Position numbers and translations under genes: made by a program. A stretch of 64,000 bases of DNA from Chryseotalea sp. WA131a (GTDB lineage: Bacteria > Bacteroidota > Bacteroidia > Cytophagales > Cyclobacteriaceae): the NCBI GenBank assembly GCA_025370075.1, contig CP073016.1, positions 558,001 to 622,000 on the forward strand. Reading direction: 5' to 3'. Each line of letters starts with the position of its first letter. The first letter of the stretch is position 1. The notes below the pieces were generated by a model, which saw nothing but the letters and a program-made list of their open reading frames with translations, made no database searches and had not been told where the DNA came from. Below, piece after piece: positions 17,008 to 26,433 of this stretch.

Positions 17008-17160
17008 CTAGATCTTCTTCCCTTGAATAATTCTTAGCAACACTACAATAAGTGCAATTACTAAAAGCACATGTATCAATCCACTGGCATTGTAGCCCAA
17101 GAAGCCAATAGCCCATATAATAACCAGTATTACCGCTATGGTGTAAAGTAGATTTCCCAT
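17008..17160 (-). CDS. lmo0937-family (DUF5670) 50-residue membrane peptide
   Basis: A 50-residue peptide read from ATG 17158-17160 to TAG 17008-17010. It has two hydrophobic segments, LLYTIAVILVIIWAIGFLG and LIHVLLVIALIVVLLRII, joined by YNASG, and ends in QGKKI. This is the whole known layout of the lmo0937/DUF5670 family, which is stress-linked in several bacteria. It sits 24 nt upstream-side of the barrel gene that follows in the same direction. Confidence 0.88.
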   Translation of the reverse strand: MGNLLYTIAVILVIIWAIGFLGYNASGLIHVLLVIALIVVLLRIIQGKKI

Positions 17161-17183
17161 AAGTTTATTATTAGTGTTTAGTT

Positions 17184-17753
17184 TTATTTTAGTCCATGAA
17201 TGGCTATGCCAATGGTTGACACACCGCTTGATAAATCGAGAAATGCGCCAACGCCCCTGTTGAAATGATATTCTGCCCCAATATGAATGTCAAGAAACAA
17301 AGAAGAGGGGCTTTGATAATAATTGCGGTCTCCATTGTAGTCAGCATCCCAAGAAGAAGAGACAATGGCAAACCCCAATGAGCCTGCCAAATAGAAATCC
17401 CACGAAGAAGTAGCATTTAGCAAATCGTCAAAGTAGTAAATACCTTTAGCGCCTATCGGAACGACCGTTTGGCGGTAGGTATAGTTTTTGAAAGGAGTGT
17501 TGTTATTTCCCCAGTAATAACTATTTGAAAAGGAATAGATATTAATGAAAGGCGCCAAGGTAAAGTTCTTTGCCACATCCAACTCATAATCCACATGAAA
17601 GACAGGCAACGAGCGACCTACATGCCCATAGTATCCTGAATAACCTCCTACACCCAAACCAAGGTTAAGTGTTCTTCCATAGGTTTCTTGCGCGTAGCCG
17701 GTAAAACAAAAAGTTGAAAGGAAAAGTAGTGCAATCGCGGTTAGTGCTCTCAT
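17184..17753 (-). CDS. Small outer-membrane beta-barrel protein
   Basis: A 189-residue exported protein: signal peptide to about residue 21 (FTGYAQ), then repeated strands with Tyr and Gly (GLGVGGYSGYYGHVG, FLDIHIGAEYHFNRG) ending in a short terminal strand. The pattern is that of an eight-stranded outer-membrane barrel of the OmpW/OprF N-domain type. No enzyme motif is visible. It follows the His-rich gene with only 4 nt between them, so both are likely on one message. Confidence 0.7.
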   Translation of the reverse strand: MRALTAIALLFLSTFCFTGYAQETYGRTLNLGLGVGGYSGYYGHVGRSLPVFHVDYELDVAKNFTLAPFINIYSFSNSYYWGNNNTPFKNYTYRQTVVPIGAKGIYYFDDLLNATSSWDFYLAGSLGFAIVSSSWDADYNGDRNYYQSPSSLFLDIHIGAEYHFNRGVGAFLDLSSGVSTIGIAIHGLK

Positions 17754-17757
17754 GACC

Positions 17758-18024
17758 TCAATCGTTTAATGTGTGATGCTTCACATCCTCACGTTGCGCT
17801 TCGCTGGCTAGCGCATGATGACCATGTGCTTTGATTGTACTTTCTGAAGCTTTCTCATGGTTGCCTGCTTCGTGGTGCTTTGCCGCCTCGTGGTGATGTT
17901 TCGCAGCTTCTTCATGATGCTTGGCAGCTTTCGTGTGGTTTTCTATTCCCTTCTCATTTTCATCATGAGGTAGATTGGGTTTTTCTATCTTACCAGTTTT
18001 ACTTGGTTTTATGGCAGTTTTCAT
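17758..18024 (-). CDS. His-rich repeat protein
   Basis: An 88-residue protein whose centre is built from the repeat AAKHHEE/AAKHHHE/AAKHHEA, giving a helix with clustered histidines, followed by GNHEKASESTIKAHGHHALASEA. Such His-rich helices could bind metal ions, but no family with known function is recognised. It has no signal peptide and lies 4 nt before the barrel gene on the same strand. It belongs to the stress-like cluster here. Confidence 0.68.
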   Translation of the reverse strand: MKTAIKPSKTGKIEKPNLPHDENEKGIENHTKAAKHHEEAAKHHHEAAKHHEAGNHEKASESTIKAHGHHALASEAQREDVKHHTLND

Positions 18025-18167
18025 TTGGTTATAATTTCTTAGTTGGAAGAGTAAATTAAATTTTACTACACTGTAAAGGTTGTCGTTTATAGGAATGATT
18101 GAGTTACATAACTTTTAAAGTTTGTTGCATCATTTACACCTTGAACTAGCTCGCTAAAGATTCTCTT

Positions 18168-18194
18168 CAAAAAAAAAGCGGGCCATGCCCGCTT
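18168..18194 (-). terminator. Intrinsic terminator for the coiled-coil gene
   Basis: On the minus strand AAGCGGGC and GCCCGCTT (18176-18183 and 18187-18194) form an 8-bp stem with a three-base loop, followed by a run of about nine T (18168-18177 as A on the plus strand). It lies about 20 nt past the stop of the gene at 18217. Confidence 0.85.
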
Positions 18195-18216
18195 CCAAAA
18201 GAAAAATAGCGATTCG

Positions 18217-18663
18217 TTAGTTGGAGTTGTTCACACCAATGTCTTTGAACGCTCTGCCTAATTCGTTCATGTCATGTGTAAATTCGCGCTTAAAAGATGC
18301 CCACTTATCTGTTTTGGTAGTTGGCGATCCTTTGATTTTATTTTTTAGATCGTTATTTCTTTTTTCCAGATCCATAACCTGCTTATCGTATTTCTCCCGA
18401 ATCTCTTTGTTGTCATTTGCCTTCTGCGCTTTCAGCTCTGTAATTTTCTTGTCATTTTCCATAATAAGCACGTGCGCCTCTGAATTGAACCGTTGGTAAT
18501 CTGCTGCTGAATCTATTTTCGCCTCTCGCAAATCCAGTTTTGCTTCCTTAAGGTCTTTGCGTGCCTTAGCTGCTTTTTTGTTTTGCTGCGCTTGTACAGT
18601 CAGACTTGATCCTGCAACAAGTGCGCTTATAGCCAATGTTAAAATTGTGTTTTTCATATTCAT
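18217..18663 (-). CDS. Exported coiled-coil protein
   Basis: A 148-residue protein with a signal peptide cleaved near residue 26 (LTVQAQ). The rest is Lys/Glu-rich and helical (KARKDLKEAKLDLREAKI, and KQVMDLEKRNNDLKNKIK), a clear coiled coil. The C-terminal part has WASFKREFTHDMNELGRAFKDIG, seen at the end of related Bacteroidota proteins of unknown function. Start may be ATG at 18663 or at 18657. It is followed by a strong intrinsic terminator and so is probably a single-gene unit. Confidence 0.72.
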   Translation of the reverse strand: MNMKNTILTLAISALVAGSSLTVQAQQNKKAAKARKDLKEAKLDLREAKIDSAADYQRFNSEAHVLIMENDKKITELKAQKANDNKEIREKYDKQVMDLEKRNNDLKNKIKGSPTTKTDKWASFKREFTHDMNELGRAFKDIGVNNSN

Positions 18664-18749
18664 TAATTTAGTGTTTTACTATTTAGTTGCAAAAGTCGCC
18701 CATTCCATTCGCGTATGGTTTACATAACTTTTAAAAAAAATTATATCAT

Positions 18750-19307
18750 TTACATGTTTGCAATTAGCTGGTTTTTTTGGTTTGAGATTTTATAGAAGGA
18801 AGGCGTTAATCCAGTTACTTTCTTAAATTGATTGGATAAATGTGCCACACTGCTGTAGTGCATCTTCCAGGATATTTCGGTGAGGTTCATCTCGTTATAA
18901 GCGAGCAACTCCTTTACGCGCTCTATTTTCAGCTTAATCATAAAATGCTCAATGGTGATGGATTGATTTTCTGAAAAAATATTGGATAGATAGGTATAGT
19001 TGTAATTAAGCTTTTCGCTGAGATAGTCTGAGAGATTTAGTTTAGGCACCTCTTCTTGGTTTCGCACCAAATGAAAAATCAAATTCTTTATCTTTCCTAT
19101 CAAAATGGATTTTGTATCATCTATTATTTCCATTTCTAAATTCTTCAGCTCTAGGCCAAATTGGTCACGTTGAGTTGGGGTAAAGGCTGTAGCCATCTCC
19201 ACCTCACCGTAAGCGATGGATGTGAAGGGTAGTTCTAGTTTTAAAAGCAAATCCTTTACAGCCATTTTACAACTTAGACTGATCATGTTTTTGATGTATA
19301 ATTTCAT
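18750..19307 (-). CDS. AraC-family transcriptional regulator
   Basis: A 185-residue regulator. The last 100 residues form the AraC double helix-turn-helix: LSDYLSEKLNYNYTYLSNIF, then FMIKLKIERVKELL, MNLTEISWKMHYSSVAHLSNQFKKVTGLTPSFYK, which is the family signature. The N-terminal 85 residues carry KLELPFTSIAYGEVEMA, a pattern found in short AraC regulators of Bacteroidota. Being next to the small stress-type genes, it may control them, but this is inference from position only. Confidence 0.88.
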   Translation of the reverse strand: MKLYIKNMISLSCKMAVKDLLLKLELPFTSIAYGEVEMATAFTPTQRDQFGLELKNLEMEIIDDTKSILIGKIKNLIFHLVRNQEEVPKLNLSDYLSEKLNYNYTYLSNIFSENQSITIEHFMIKLKIERVKELLAYNEMNLTEISWKMHYSSVAHLSNQFKKVTGLTPSFYKISNQKNQLIANM

Positions 19308-19617
19308 CTGTTTATCGTTTTGGTTAAGGAACCTGTTTTCATCCCGCAGGGTGGTGCAACATTCAAGAATTAAACCAAACGATAGGGGATTGGCAGTCAG
19401 AAGAGAATGTCCTGCTTTGACATCAATAAGGGGAGTGCCATCGGCTCAACCATCTTTTCTAGTGCTTGCACGTGAAAGTTATTCGGCAGACAGTGAGAGT
19501 AATTTCCCCATATCACGAAAACACTTTTTGCACGAAGCTTGACTCATTCAACCCAAAGCCCATTTGCCACCTATGGTACGGTTATTTGGTTAGGGTGATC
19601 AAATTAAATAATTGAAC
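19308..19617. other. Intergenic stretch with no recognised element
   Basis: These 310 nt separate the divergent AraC and OmpA genes. No tRNA, clear hairpin or good TAnnTTTG box was found. Promoters for both genes must lie here; I could not place them. Confidence 0.4.
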
Positions 19618-21072
19618 ATGAAAAAATTACTACTGGCGTGTATATGCTTAGCATTTACATTAAGCGTTTCGGCACAAACCGAAGACAAAAAATGGAGTAT
19701 TGGGATACACGGAGGGGCCACCCAATACAATGGAGATCTCGGCAACGATTTTTACAAAGGCAACATGGCCTTTTACACCGTAGGTGGTTTATCAGTCTCT
19801 CGCTACATCAATAGCCATTTTGATCTGAGCTTATTGATAAGTAAAGGTGAAATCGGGTTCAATAGGCCCACCGGTCAATTTCGTCAAGACTTTACTTCTG
19901 CGATGCTAAACTTTAGATTTAACATTCTAGGACCAAAATCTGCTGTTCGGCCCTACGTTTTCGTTGGTGGGGGTGCTGTGCTTTTTGATAAGAATTTGAC
20001 CATCACCAACCGTCAAGTAGATTATGTCGCTCCATCCTTTGGTGGTGGTTTAAATTTTAGGTTATCGCCAGATTTGATGTTGAATGTACAAGAGACGTTT
20101 TTGTATTCTACTGCGGATAACCGCGATGGGTCGGCTACTGGAAAAAACGATGCCTACTTGTTTCATTTGGTTGGTTTAAAGTTCAACTTCGGCAATAAAA
20201 AAGATGCTGATGAAGACGGAATCAGTGATCGCTACGATAAATGCCCTAACACACCTCTTGCAGTAGTGGTTGATAAAAATGGTTGCCCTCTAGATAAAGA
20301 CAAAGATGGTGTGGCCGATTATTTAGATGAATGCCCTGATGTGTCTGGAACCGAGCAACTAAAAGGTTGCCCCGACAAAGATGGCGACTACATTGTTGAT
20401 AAAGATGACAAGTGCCCGGATGTAGCTGGTATTGCAAAACTAAAAGGCTGCCCCGATGCAGATAGCGATGGCGTGGCCGATGGTGAGGATCTTTGCCAAG
20501 GGACGAAACCGGGTTACATAGTAGATGCAAAAGGTTGTGCAGTAGATAAAGATAGCGATGGGGTAGTAGATGAAGAAGATGCCTGCCCCGATAAAGCCGG
20601 TGTACTGGCCTTGCTAGGTTGCCCCGATACTGATAACGATGGCGTTGGTGATAACCAAGATCGCTGCCCAGAGGTAAAAGGCACCTTGGCTAACAAAGGC
20701 TGCCCTGAGATATCGAAAGAAGACGTAAAGAAAATCACCCAAATAGGAAGTAAAATTTTTATGGAAACCAACAGCGATAAACTCCTAACGGCCTCACTTG
20801 CACAATTGGATGAGTTAGCATCCATTTTAAAACGGTATGAACAAGCTAACTTATTGATTGAAGGGCATACCGATAGCCAAGGAGATGAGGCTTTAAATTT
20901 AACCTTATCGCAAAAGAGAACCGAATCAGTAAAAACCTATCTAATGGGGCGAGGTATTATGGAATCTCGCTTAACTGCTGTGGGCTATGGCGAAACCAAA
21001 CCCATTGCTGATAACAAGACTACTGCTGGTCGCGCTAAGAATAGAAGGGTTGAGTTGAAGACATCGTACTAA
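19618..21072 (+). CDS. OmpA-family protein with thrombospondin type-3 repeats
   Basis: A 484-residue envelope protein that anchors the outer membrane to peptidoglycan. Starting at ATG 19618, the signal peptide ends in LSVSAQ. Residues about 25-195 form an eight-stranded barrel. Then about five DxDxDG-type calcium-binding thrombospondin type-3 repeats (DKDKDGVADYLDECPD, DADSDGVADGEDLCQG) follow, each with paired cysteines. The C-terminal OmpA domain is EGHTDSQGDEALNLTLSQKR, then AVGYGETKPIADN and KNRRVEL. A TTG at 19612 in frame is less likely. A terminator follows at 21098. Confidence 0.93.
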   Translation: MKKLLLACICLAFTLSVSAQTEDKKWSIGIHGGATQYNGDLGNDFYKGNMAFYTVGGLSVSRYINSHFDLSLLISKGEIGFNRPTGQFRQDFTSAMLNFRFNILGPKSAVRPYVFVGGGAVLFDKNLTITNRQVDYVAPSFGGGLNFRLSPDLMLNVQETFLYSTADNRDGSATGKNDAYLFHLVGLKFNFGNKKDADEDGISDRYDKCPNTPLAVVVDKNGCPLDKDKDGVADYLDECPDVSGTEQLKGCPDKDGDYIVDKDDKCPDVAGIAKLKGCPDADSDGVADGEDLCQGTKPGYIVDAKGCAVDKDSDGVVDEEDACPDKAGVLALLGCPDTDNDGVGDNQDRCPEVKGTLANKGCPEISKEDVKKITQIGSKIFMETNSDKLLTASLAQLDELASILKRYEQANLLIEGHTDSQGDEALNLTLSQKRTESVKTYLMGRGIMESRLTAVGYGETKPIADNKTTAGRAKNRRVELKTSY

Positions 21073-21097
21073 TAAACTAACACTAAACTTTTAAAAG

Positions 21098-21131
21098 AGA
21101 GCTGCTGAAGAAATCAGTGGCTCTTTTTTTT
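21098..21131 (+). terminator. Intrinsic terminator of the OmpA gene
   Basis: AGAGCTGCTGA (21098-21108) pairs with TCAGTGGCTCT (21114-21124), including two G-T pairs, with a five-base loop and then eight T. It lies 26 nt after the OmpA stop. Confidence 0.85.
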
Positions 21132-21272
21132 GACAGTAAATGCCGTGTGGAAACCTCTACGAATTGAAGAAGAATTGAGCATTTTTGACGCAATAATGAA
21201 CAATGGTTAAAAGAAGATCTGGTTTTTTTTATTGGTGTTTGGGTTTATTCCAAACGAAAATTTAAGGAACCA

Positions 21273-21689
21273 CTAAATGTTATTGATCTTAATTTCATCC
21301 AATGACACTTCAGTAAGAGGTTTGGTGATGAATTTGATGACGAAATTATTATTGACAATCTTATCAATGTCTCGTTTGTTGTCCGAACTTGATAAAATAA
21401 TCACTTTGCATTTGTTTCGCGCAATTTCACCAAATTTTTCAAATTCATATAAGAACACAAACCCATCCACAATGGGCATATTAATATCCAAGAAAATTAT
21501 GCTAGGTAAATTTTCAGCGTCATTTTCAAAATGCTTGAGATACTCAAGAGCGCTTTTTCCTGAACTTTTCACCTCCACCCGCTTCGAAAACTTTGTAATT
21601 TCAATAATGCGTTTGCTGATAAAGTTATCAGTTTCATTATCGTCCACCAACATCACCAAATCCAGAACTTTTGTAGCTATATCCGCCAT
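21273..21689 (-). CDS. Single-domain response regulator (CheY-like)
   Basis: A 138-residue receiver domain without an output domain. The acidic pocket is in VMLVDDNETD, the phospho-acceptor Asp in SIIFLDINMP near residue 68, the Thr/Ser in KVIILSSSDN, and the conserved Lys in VIKFITKPLTE. It has no kinase beside it, so its partner cannot be named. Such stand-alone receivers in Bacteroidota usually relay phosphate to other proteins. The spacer after its stop contains only the OmpA terminator. Confidence 0.92.
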   Translation of the reverse strand: MADIATKVLDLVMLVDDNETDNFISKRIIEITKFSKRVEVKSSGKSALEYLKHFENDAENLPSIIFLDINMPIVDGFVFLYEFEKFGEIARNKCKVIILSSSDNKRDIDKIVNNNFVIKFITKPLTEVSLDEIKINNI

Positions 21690-21843
21690 TAAACCTTATT
21701 TACAAATTGTTATAAACTATTCAATCTCCATGCACTTAAATGTAGCTTCAAAATTATTTCTTTCCATGGGTTTTCAAATGCATCTGCCTCAAAATTACAG
21801 CAGGCAAGTAATATATTATTCAAGTTACTTCAAAAAATAGAGG

Positions 21844-23628
21844 TTACCTTGCCTTAACTTTTAACTTTTCACCTGGTCGTACTGTTAATTCTGTTTTCTG
21901 ATTCCAATCCATCAAGTCCTTGATTGTCACATTATACTGACGAGCTATACTATACAAGGTATCGCTTTCAGCCACGGTATGCTCATTAATTTGCGGAATA
22001 TCTATACCAGTTGAAATGGTTTGGCGAGCATGTACCTTTTTATTGTTTTTTAAATCTTTTAAGAGCAACTTTTGACCTGGTTTCAGGGCTTGGTTTATTT
22101 CTAAATTATTCCACTCAAGCAATTCAGCCACCTTAACCGAATATAGTTTCGCTATCGAATAAAGCGTTTCCCCTTTCAAAACTATATGGTCAGAGGCAGT
22201 AGATAGCTCTACAAACTTTACCGAATCAACTGCTGGAGTTGCGGTTAACATTTCCTTGGGCTTTTCTGTTGGCCTCACTTCCCAATTGAAAGTTTCTTCA
22301 TCAATATGTGCTACTTCCTTCACTTGCTGTACACTTTCATTGATGGAAGTAACCAATGGAGCAACGACTGGTGTGGATGGAATTGCAATTGTAGGTGCCG
22401 GATTGATTACAACTTTAGGGTTTAGTTTTACAAAAGAACCAATTCCCAATTTTTCATGTCGAGAAATCTTATTCCATTTTTCCAACTTGCTCACTCGTAT
22501 TCCATACGTTTGGGCGATGGTCCATAGGTCTTCGCCCGGCTTTACTTTGTGTTGCAAGGCCTCTCCTTTTGATTTCTTTTTCTCTAAGAAGTAATACTCG
22601 CCAGCAACCAGGTTCTGATCGATGGACATTTCATTGAAGCGCAAAAACCTCGATAATGCAATGCCTGCACGATCGGTTAAGGACACCAGCGATTCACTTG
22701 GTCCGGCTTTGATCGCCCTGAGCCCATTCACAAATTTTATGTCAGGCCTAGAAAGCTTGGCTTTGTCGGATATTGGCTTTGCCCGCGCTGATTTATCGGA
22801 AGCCAAAACAAGAGATGAGAAATCTTGTATAGGTTTGTTGGTAGGGACGACCACCGTGTAAGACTTATCATCCGGTATCAAACCTTTGAGCGCCCATTTG
22901 TTATATTCTCGAAGCAATTCTTCTTCTACCTGCAACTCTGTAGCCAAATCAGCAATTGACCGAAATTTCTTAGATTCAAATAATACCACTTTTACTTGGG
23001 GGTCACCTTCTATTACTTGCTCAAAGGCGACTTTGTGCGCAATAAATTTTTTTACATACCAATACGATTCAGAGGTAATATCCATGTGCCGCTTGCCGTT
23101 GTGCTTGTCTCCGATCGATCGCTTTAATCCACCTGCACCCATCTGGTAGGCTTGTAAAGCCAGCAACCAATTATCAAACTGCTGGTTATTTTGCTTTAGG
23201 TAATTGGCTGCTCCGCGCGAAGCAGATGCAATGTTCATTCGTTCGTCAATTTCTTTATCTACTCGCAGCCCCATGCTGAGGGCCGTAAAATCTTTGAACT
23301 GCCAAAAACCTACGGCATTGGAAACCGAAACGGCATCGGGCACTAACGCGCTTTCTTGCAGCACCAAATATTTAAAATCATCGGGCAGGTCTTCTTCCGC
23401 AAAAATGCGAGATATAATTGGGAAATAGGTCTTTGCACGTTCTACCCTCATCTGAAAATGGCGGGTATAACGAGTAAGGGCATCCACATCAGCTTGAATC
23501 TCGCGTCTGGCATCGTCACGAATGGCGAGTGTCATATTGGCGAAGTGCATTTTGTGGGGCACCTGCGGAGCTTGGGCGTATGAGGCAGCGGCTCCGAATA
23601 AAATGAGTGCTACTGCAAAAAATCTCAT
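21844..23628 (-). CDS. Lytic transglycosylase with C-terminal LysM repeats (MltD-like)
   Basis: A 594-residue periplasmic cell-wall enzyme. The signal peptide ends near ASYAQ. The SLT domain has LPDDFKYLVLQESAL, with the catalytic Glu in LQESAL, then SNAVGFWQFKDFTA and WLLALQAYQMGAGGLKRS. The C-terminal half carries three or more LysM units: HKVKPGEDLWTIAQTYGIRV, HIVLKGETLYSIAKLYSVKV and HTVAESDTLYSIARQYNVTI. This architecture is that of MltD-type membrane-bound transglycosylases, which cleave glycan strands. Confidence 0.93.
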   Translation of the reverse strand: MRFFAVALILFGAAASYAQAPQVPHKMHFANMTLAIRDDARREIQADVDALTRYTRHFQMRVERAKTYFPIISRIFAEEDLPDDFKYLVLQESALVPDAVSVSNAVGFWQFKDFTALSMGLRVDKEIDERMNIASASRGAANYLKQNNQQFDNWLLALQAYQMGAGGLKRSIGDKHNGKRHMDITSESYWYVKKFIAHKVAFEQVIEGDPQVKVVLFESKKFRSIADLATELQVEEELLREYNKWALKGLIPDDKSYTVVVPTNKPIQDFSSLVLASDKSARAKPISDKAKLSRPDIKFVNGLRAIKAGPSESLVSLTDRAGIALSRFLRFNEMSIDQNLVAGEYYFLEKKKSKGEALQHKVKPGEDLWTIAQTYGIRVSKLEKWNKISRHEKLGIGSFVKLNPKVVINPAPTIAIPSTPVVAPLVTSINESVQQVKEVAHIDEETFNWEVRPTEKPKEMLTATPAVDSVKFVELSTASDHIVLKGETLYSIAKLYSVKVAELLEWNNLEINQALKPGQKLLLKDLKNNKKVHARQTISTGIDIPQINEHTVAESDTLYSIARQYNVTIKDLMDWNQKTELTVRPGEKLKVKAR

Positions 23629-23694
23629 TAATACAAAAGTAGAGAAAAGTTTTTAGAAAGCGGTAAATACGAGATAGAATTTAGGAGAGAGGAG

Positions 23695-24333
23695 TTAGGC
23701 GATTTTTCGCACCATCATAATTCCATCGCGCAAAGGCAGTAGCATATTCTCTACTTGTGGGTCAGCTTGCACTTTATCGTTGAAGTGTTTAATTGCTTTG
23801 GTGTCTTTATCTACTTTCTCTTGCACCACCTTTCCGCTCCACAATACATTATCCACCAAAATGAAACCACCCCTTTTTACTTTATCAAAAACCAAATCAT
23901 AATACAAACCATAGTTTTCTTTATCGGCATCGATAAAAACCAAATCGAATAATTCTGTTAACATAGGGATAATCTGGCGGGCGTCACCGATGCGATAATC
24001 AATTTTAAGCCGATAATCCGATTGCTGAAAATATTTTTGGACACGGCCCTCTAACTCTTCGTTTATGTCTATGGTAATAATTTTACCTTCTGGCTGTAAT
24101 CCTTCTGCCAAGCATAGTGCCGAGTAACCGGTGTAGGTGCCTATTTCTAATATCGATTTCGGTTTGATCATGTGACTGACCATTGCCAAGAACCCCCCTT
24201 GCAAATGCCCCGAAACCATGCGTGGCATCAACACCTCCGCATGCGTATCGCGACTGATCTTTTTTAACAAATTGGATTCTGTGCTACTATGATCACGACA
24301 GTATTGGTCGATGTTATCGGGAATGAAGTCCAT
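23695..24333 (-). CDS. Class I SAM-dependent O-methyltransferase
   Basis: A 212-residue enzyme of the caffeoyl-CoA/catechol O-methyltransferase type. The SAM site is SILEIGTYTGYSALCLAEGL, followed by GKIITIDINEELEG and the metal-linked LVFIDADKENYG and LVDNVLWSGKVV. The start ATG at 24333 places the domain normally (IPDNIDQYCRDHSSTES); the frame runs 11 codons further up to 24366, which is not typical. The substrate is unknown. It is convergent with nothing close; the CocE-like hydrolase precedes it on the same strand. Confidence 0.92.
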   Translation of the reverse strand: MDFIPDNIDQYCRDHSSTESNLLKKISRDTHAEVLMPRMVSGHLQGGFLAMVSHMIKPKSILEIGTYTGYSALCLAEGLQPEGKIITIDINEELEGRVQKYFQQSDYRLKIDYRIGDARQIIPMLTELFDLVFIDADKENYGLYYDLVFDKVKRGGFILVDNVLWSGKVVQEKVDKDTKAIKHFNDKVQADPQVENMLLPLRDGIMMVRKIA

Positions 24334-24399
24334 GCTGTAAAAATTCTGGAAACTAGATACTAGCACGCAACTATCTGCATCCAGGATCCAAGCGTTAGG

Positions 24400-26310
24400 T
24401 TATTTCTTTGTCTCTAATGCAGCCTTAAGTTTTTGATTGCCCCCAATCTCAACCACAGATGCGCCATACACGCGAATACTCGATTTTATGAAATCTGAAT
24501 CATCGGCTTTGTAAATATTATCTACATATTTCTGCGGATTGCGATCGATGTAAGGAAACCATGTGCTGTGGATCTGCACCATGATGCGGTGACCTTTTTT
24601 GAACGTGTGCAAAATATCTTGCAGTGTTACATTTACATCCGTCACTTGATTAGGGACAAATGGCTCAGGCTTTTCATAACTGTTTCTGAAACGCCCCCTA
24701 AATGTTTCGTGGCGCACCAGTTGCTGATATCCTGCCATGATAATATTGGCTGGATTGTGTTTTGTATCATTCGGTTCATTATCTGGAAACACATCGATCA
24801 ACTTCACAATAAAATCTGCATCAGTGCCCGTCATCGATACTTTTAGTTTGGCCATTATTTCCCCGGCAAGGGTAACATTTTCAGTAAGCACATCGGTTTC
24901 AAACGTGATCACATCTGGCCTGCGCGAAGCTTCGCGTTGGTCGTCTGTCATAAATCTGCGCGGGGTAAACACCAATCCTTCCGTTTGCGAAGTGTAAGGC
25001 ACGGGCTTGGCCGGGTCGCTGATATATTCAAATGCCGCATCGGGTTTGGTGGGTTGATTTACGGATAGCTTTCCGTTTTCGCCAAAGTAAAGTTTCATGG
25101 GCAAAATTTCTTTGGGTGGCCACTCAGCAAATTGCTTCCATGTTTTCAATCCACAATCAAACATGTAGGCCTCTGGCAATTTGGGTTGACTGCCATCTTT
25201 CAATACTGAGTTAAAAAACTTTTTTTCTATTTCGCGTTGATAAAACGTGGAGATGCTATCACCAAAATAGATATGGTTCACTTGCTGAAATCCACGCTCG
25301 CGCGCCCAATCTCCATGGCTCCATGGCCCCATTACTATAGTATTGTAGGCACCCGGGCTGGTGCTTTCAATTTTTTTATAAATGTTGAGCGGACCGTACA
25401 AGTCTTCGGCATCGTACCAACCGCCCACGGTCATGATTGCGTGCTTCACATTGGTCAGGTGCGGCAACAAGCTGCGCTTTTGCCAAAACTCATCATAATT
25501 GGGGTGATCGATGATCTGCTTCCAAAAGAAATTATCGTTGTGGTATTTTTCGGTAGCATGCTTAAGGGAACCAATTCTTAAATTAAAATCATAGCCATCT
25601 TTGGGTTGCTGTTGATAGAAGCGCATGATTTTATCATCGTACCAACTTTTATCAGTCGGTTTATCCTTTTGATAACCAAACACGGCAAGGGCCGCAAGGT
25701 AGCTTTGCAAAAAAGCCCCTTGGTGGTGAAAATCGTCAAAGAAGAAATCAGATATTGGCGCTTGCGGAGAAGATGCTTTTAATGCAGGGTGCGCATCGGG
25801 AATGCCAGCCGCTGTGTAAAAGCCAGGATACGAAATGCCCCACTGCCCAACCCGTCCATTATTGTTCTTAATATTTTTGATTAACCATTCGATTGTATCC
25901 CACGTGTCCGAAGCTTCGTCTATAGCGGTTTTATTTTTACGATCGTTGCCAGGAATGTTAGGTGTCATGTTATCAAAAACACCTTCACTCATCCATCGGC
26001 CGCGCACATCTTGGTAAACAAAAATATATCCATCGCGCATCAAATAAGGAGAAGGCCCAAGTGATTTTTCATATTTAGTGGCACCGTAGGGCTCTACACT
26101 GTAACACGTTCGATTCATCAGAATTGGATAGGTTTTGGTTTTGTCCTTTGGCGAATAGACCGTGGTAAAAAGCTTAATGCCATCCCTCATAGCAATTTGA
26201 ACTTCCATTTTATCATAGTGTTGCTTTGCAAAAACAGAGTCTGGCTGCTGCGCAACCGATTGGAGGGCTGTCCATAAACAGATGACAACCAGGGCAAGTA
26301 GTTTTTTCAT
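24400..26310 (-). CDS. CocE/NonD-family X-Pro dipeptidyl-peptidase-like hydrolase
   Basis: A 636-residue exported alpha/beta-hydrolase with a C-terminal jelly-roll (PepX-C). The start at ATG 26308-26310 gives a signal peptide ending in SVAQQ; a longer frame to 26373 lacks one. The nucleophile is Ser160 in GQWGISYPGFY. The acid is the Asp in VGGWYDAEDLYGP and the base His in GPWSHGDW. The DVRGRWMSEG and NRTCYS elements also match alpha-amino acid ester hydrolases and glutaryl-7-ACA acylases. Substrate is probably a small ester or peptide in the periplasm. Confidence 0.92.
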   Translation of the reverse strand: MKKLLALVVICLWTALQSVAQQPDSVFAKQHYDKMEVQIAMRDGIKLFTTVYSPKDKTKTYPILMNRTCYSVEPYGATKYEKSLGPSPYLMRDGYIFVYQDVRGRWMSEGVFDNMTPNIPGNDRKNKTAIDEASDTWDTIEWLIKNIKNNNGRVGQWGISYPGFYTAAGIPDAHPALKASSPQAPISDFFFDDFHHQGAFLQSYLAALAVFGYQKDKPTDKSWYDDKIMRFYQQQPKDGYDFNLRIGSLKHATEKYHNDNFFWKQIIDHPNYDEFWQKRSLLPHLTNVKHAIMTVGGWYDAEDLYGPLNIYKKIESTSPGAYNTIVMGPWSHGDWARERGFQQVNHIYFGDSISTFYQREIEKKFFNSVLKDGSQPKLPEAYMFDCGLKTWKQFAEWPPKEILPMKLYFGENGKLSVNQPTKPDAAFEYISDPAKPVPYTSQTEGLVFTPRRFMTDDQREASRRPDVITFETDVLTENVTLAGEIMAKLKVSMTGTDADFIVKLIDVFPDNEPNDTKHNPANIIMAGYQQLVRHETFRGRFRNSYEKPEPFVPNQVTDVNVTLQDILHTFKKGHRIMVQIHSTWFPYIDRNPQKYVDNIYKADDSDFIKSSIRVYGASVVEIGGNQKLKAALETKK

Positions 26311-26433
26311 TTTATGATTGTTTAGCTTGGTCGATTGAATTGTGGTTTTGAAATGTAAAGATAAGCGATACAACCCACAACATATTTGTGACCGACATAT
26401 TACTGGTAATTACCAAAAGGTTACTTTTACGCC

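Noticed and set aside
19216..19542. A 108-codon plus-strand frame in the AraC-OmpA gap
   Set aside because: It begins inside the AraC gene on the other strand and has no recognisable domain.
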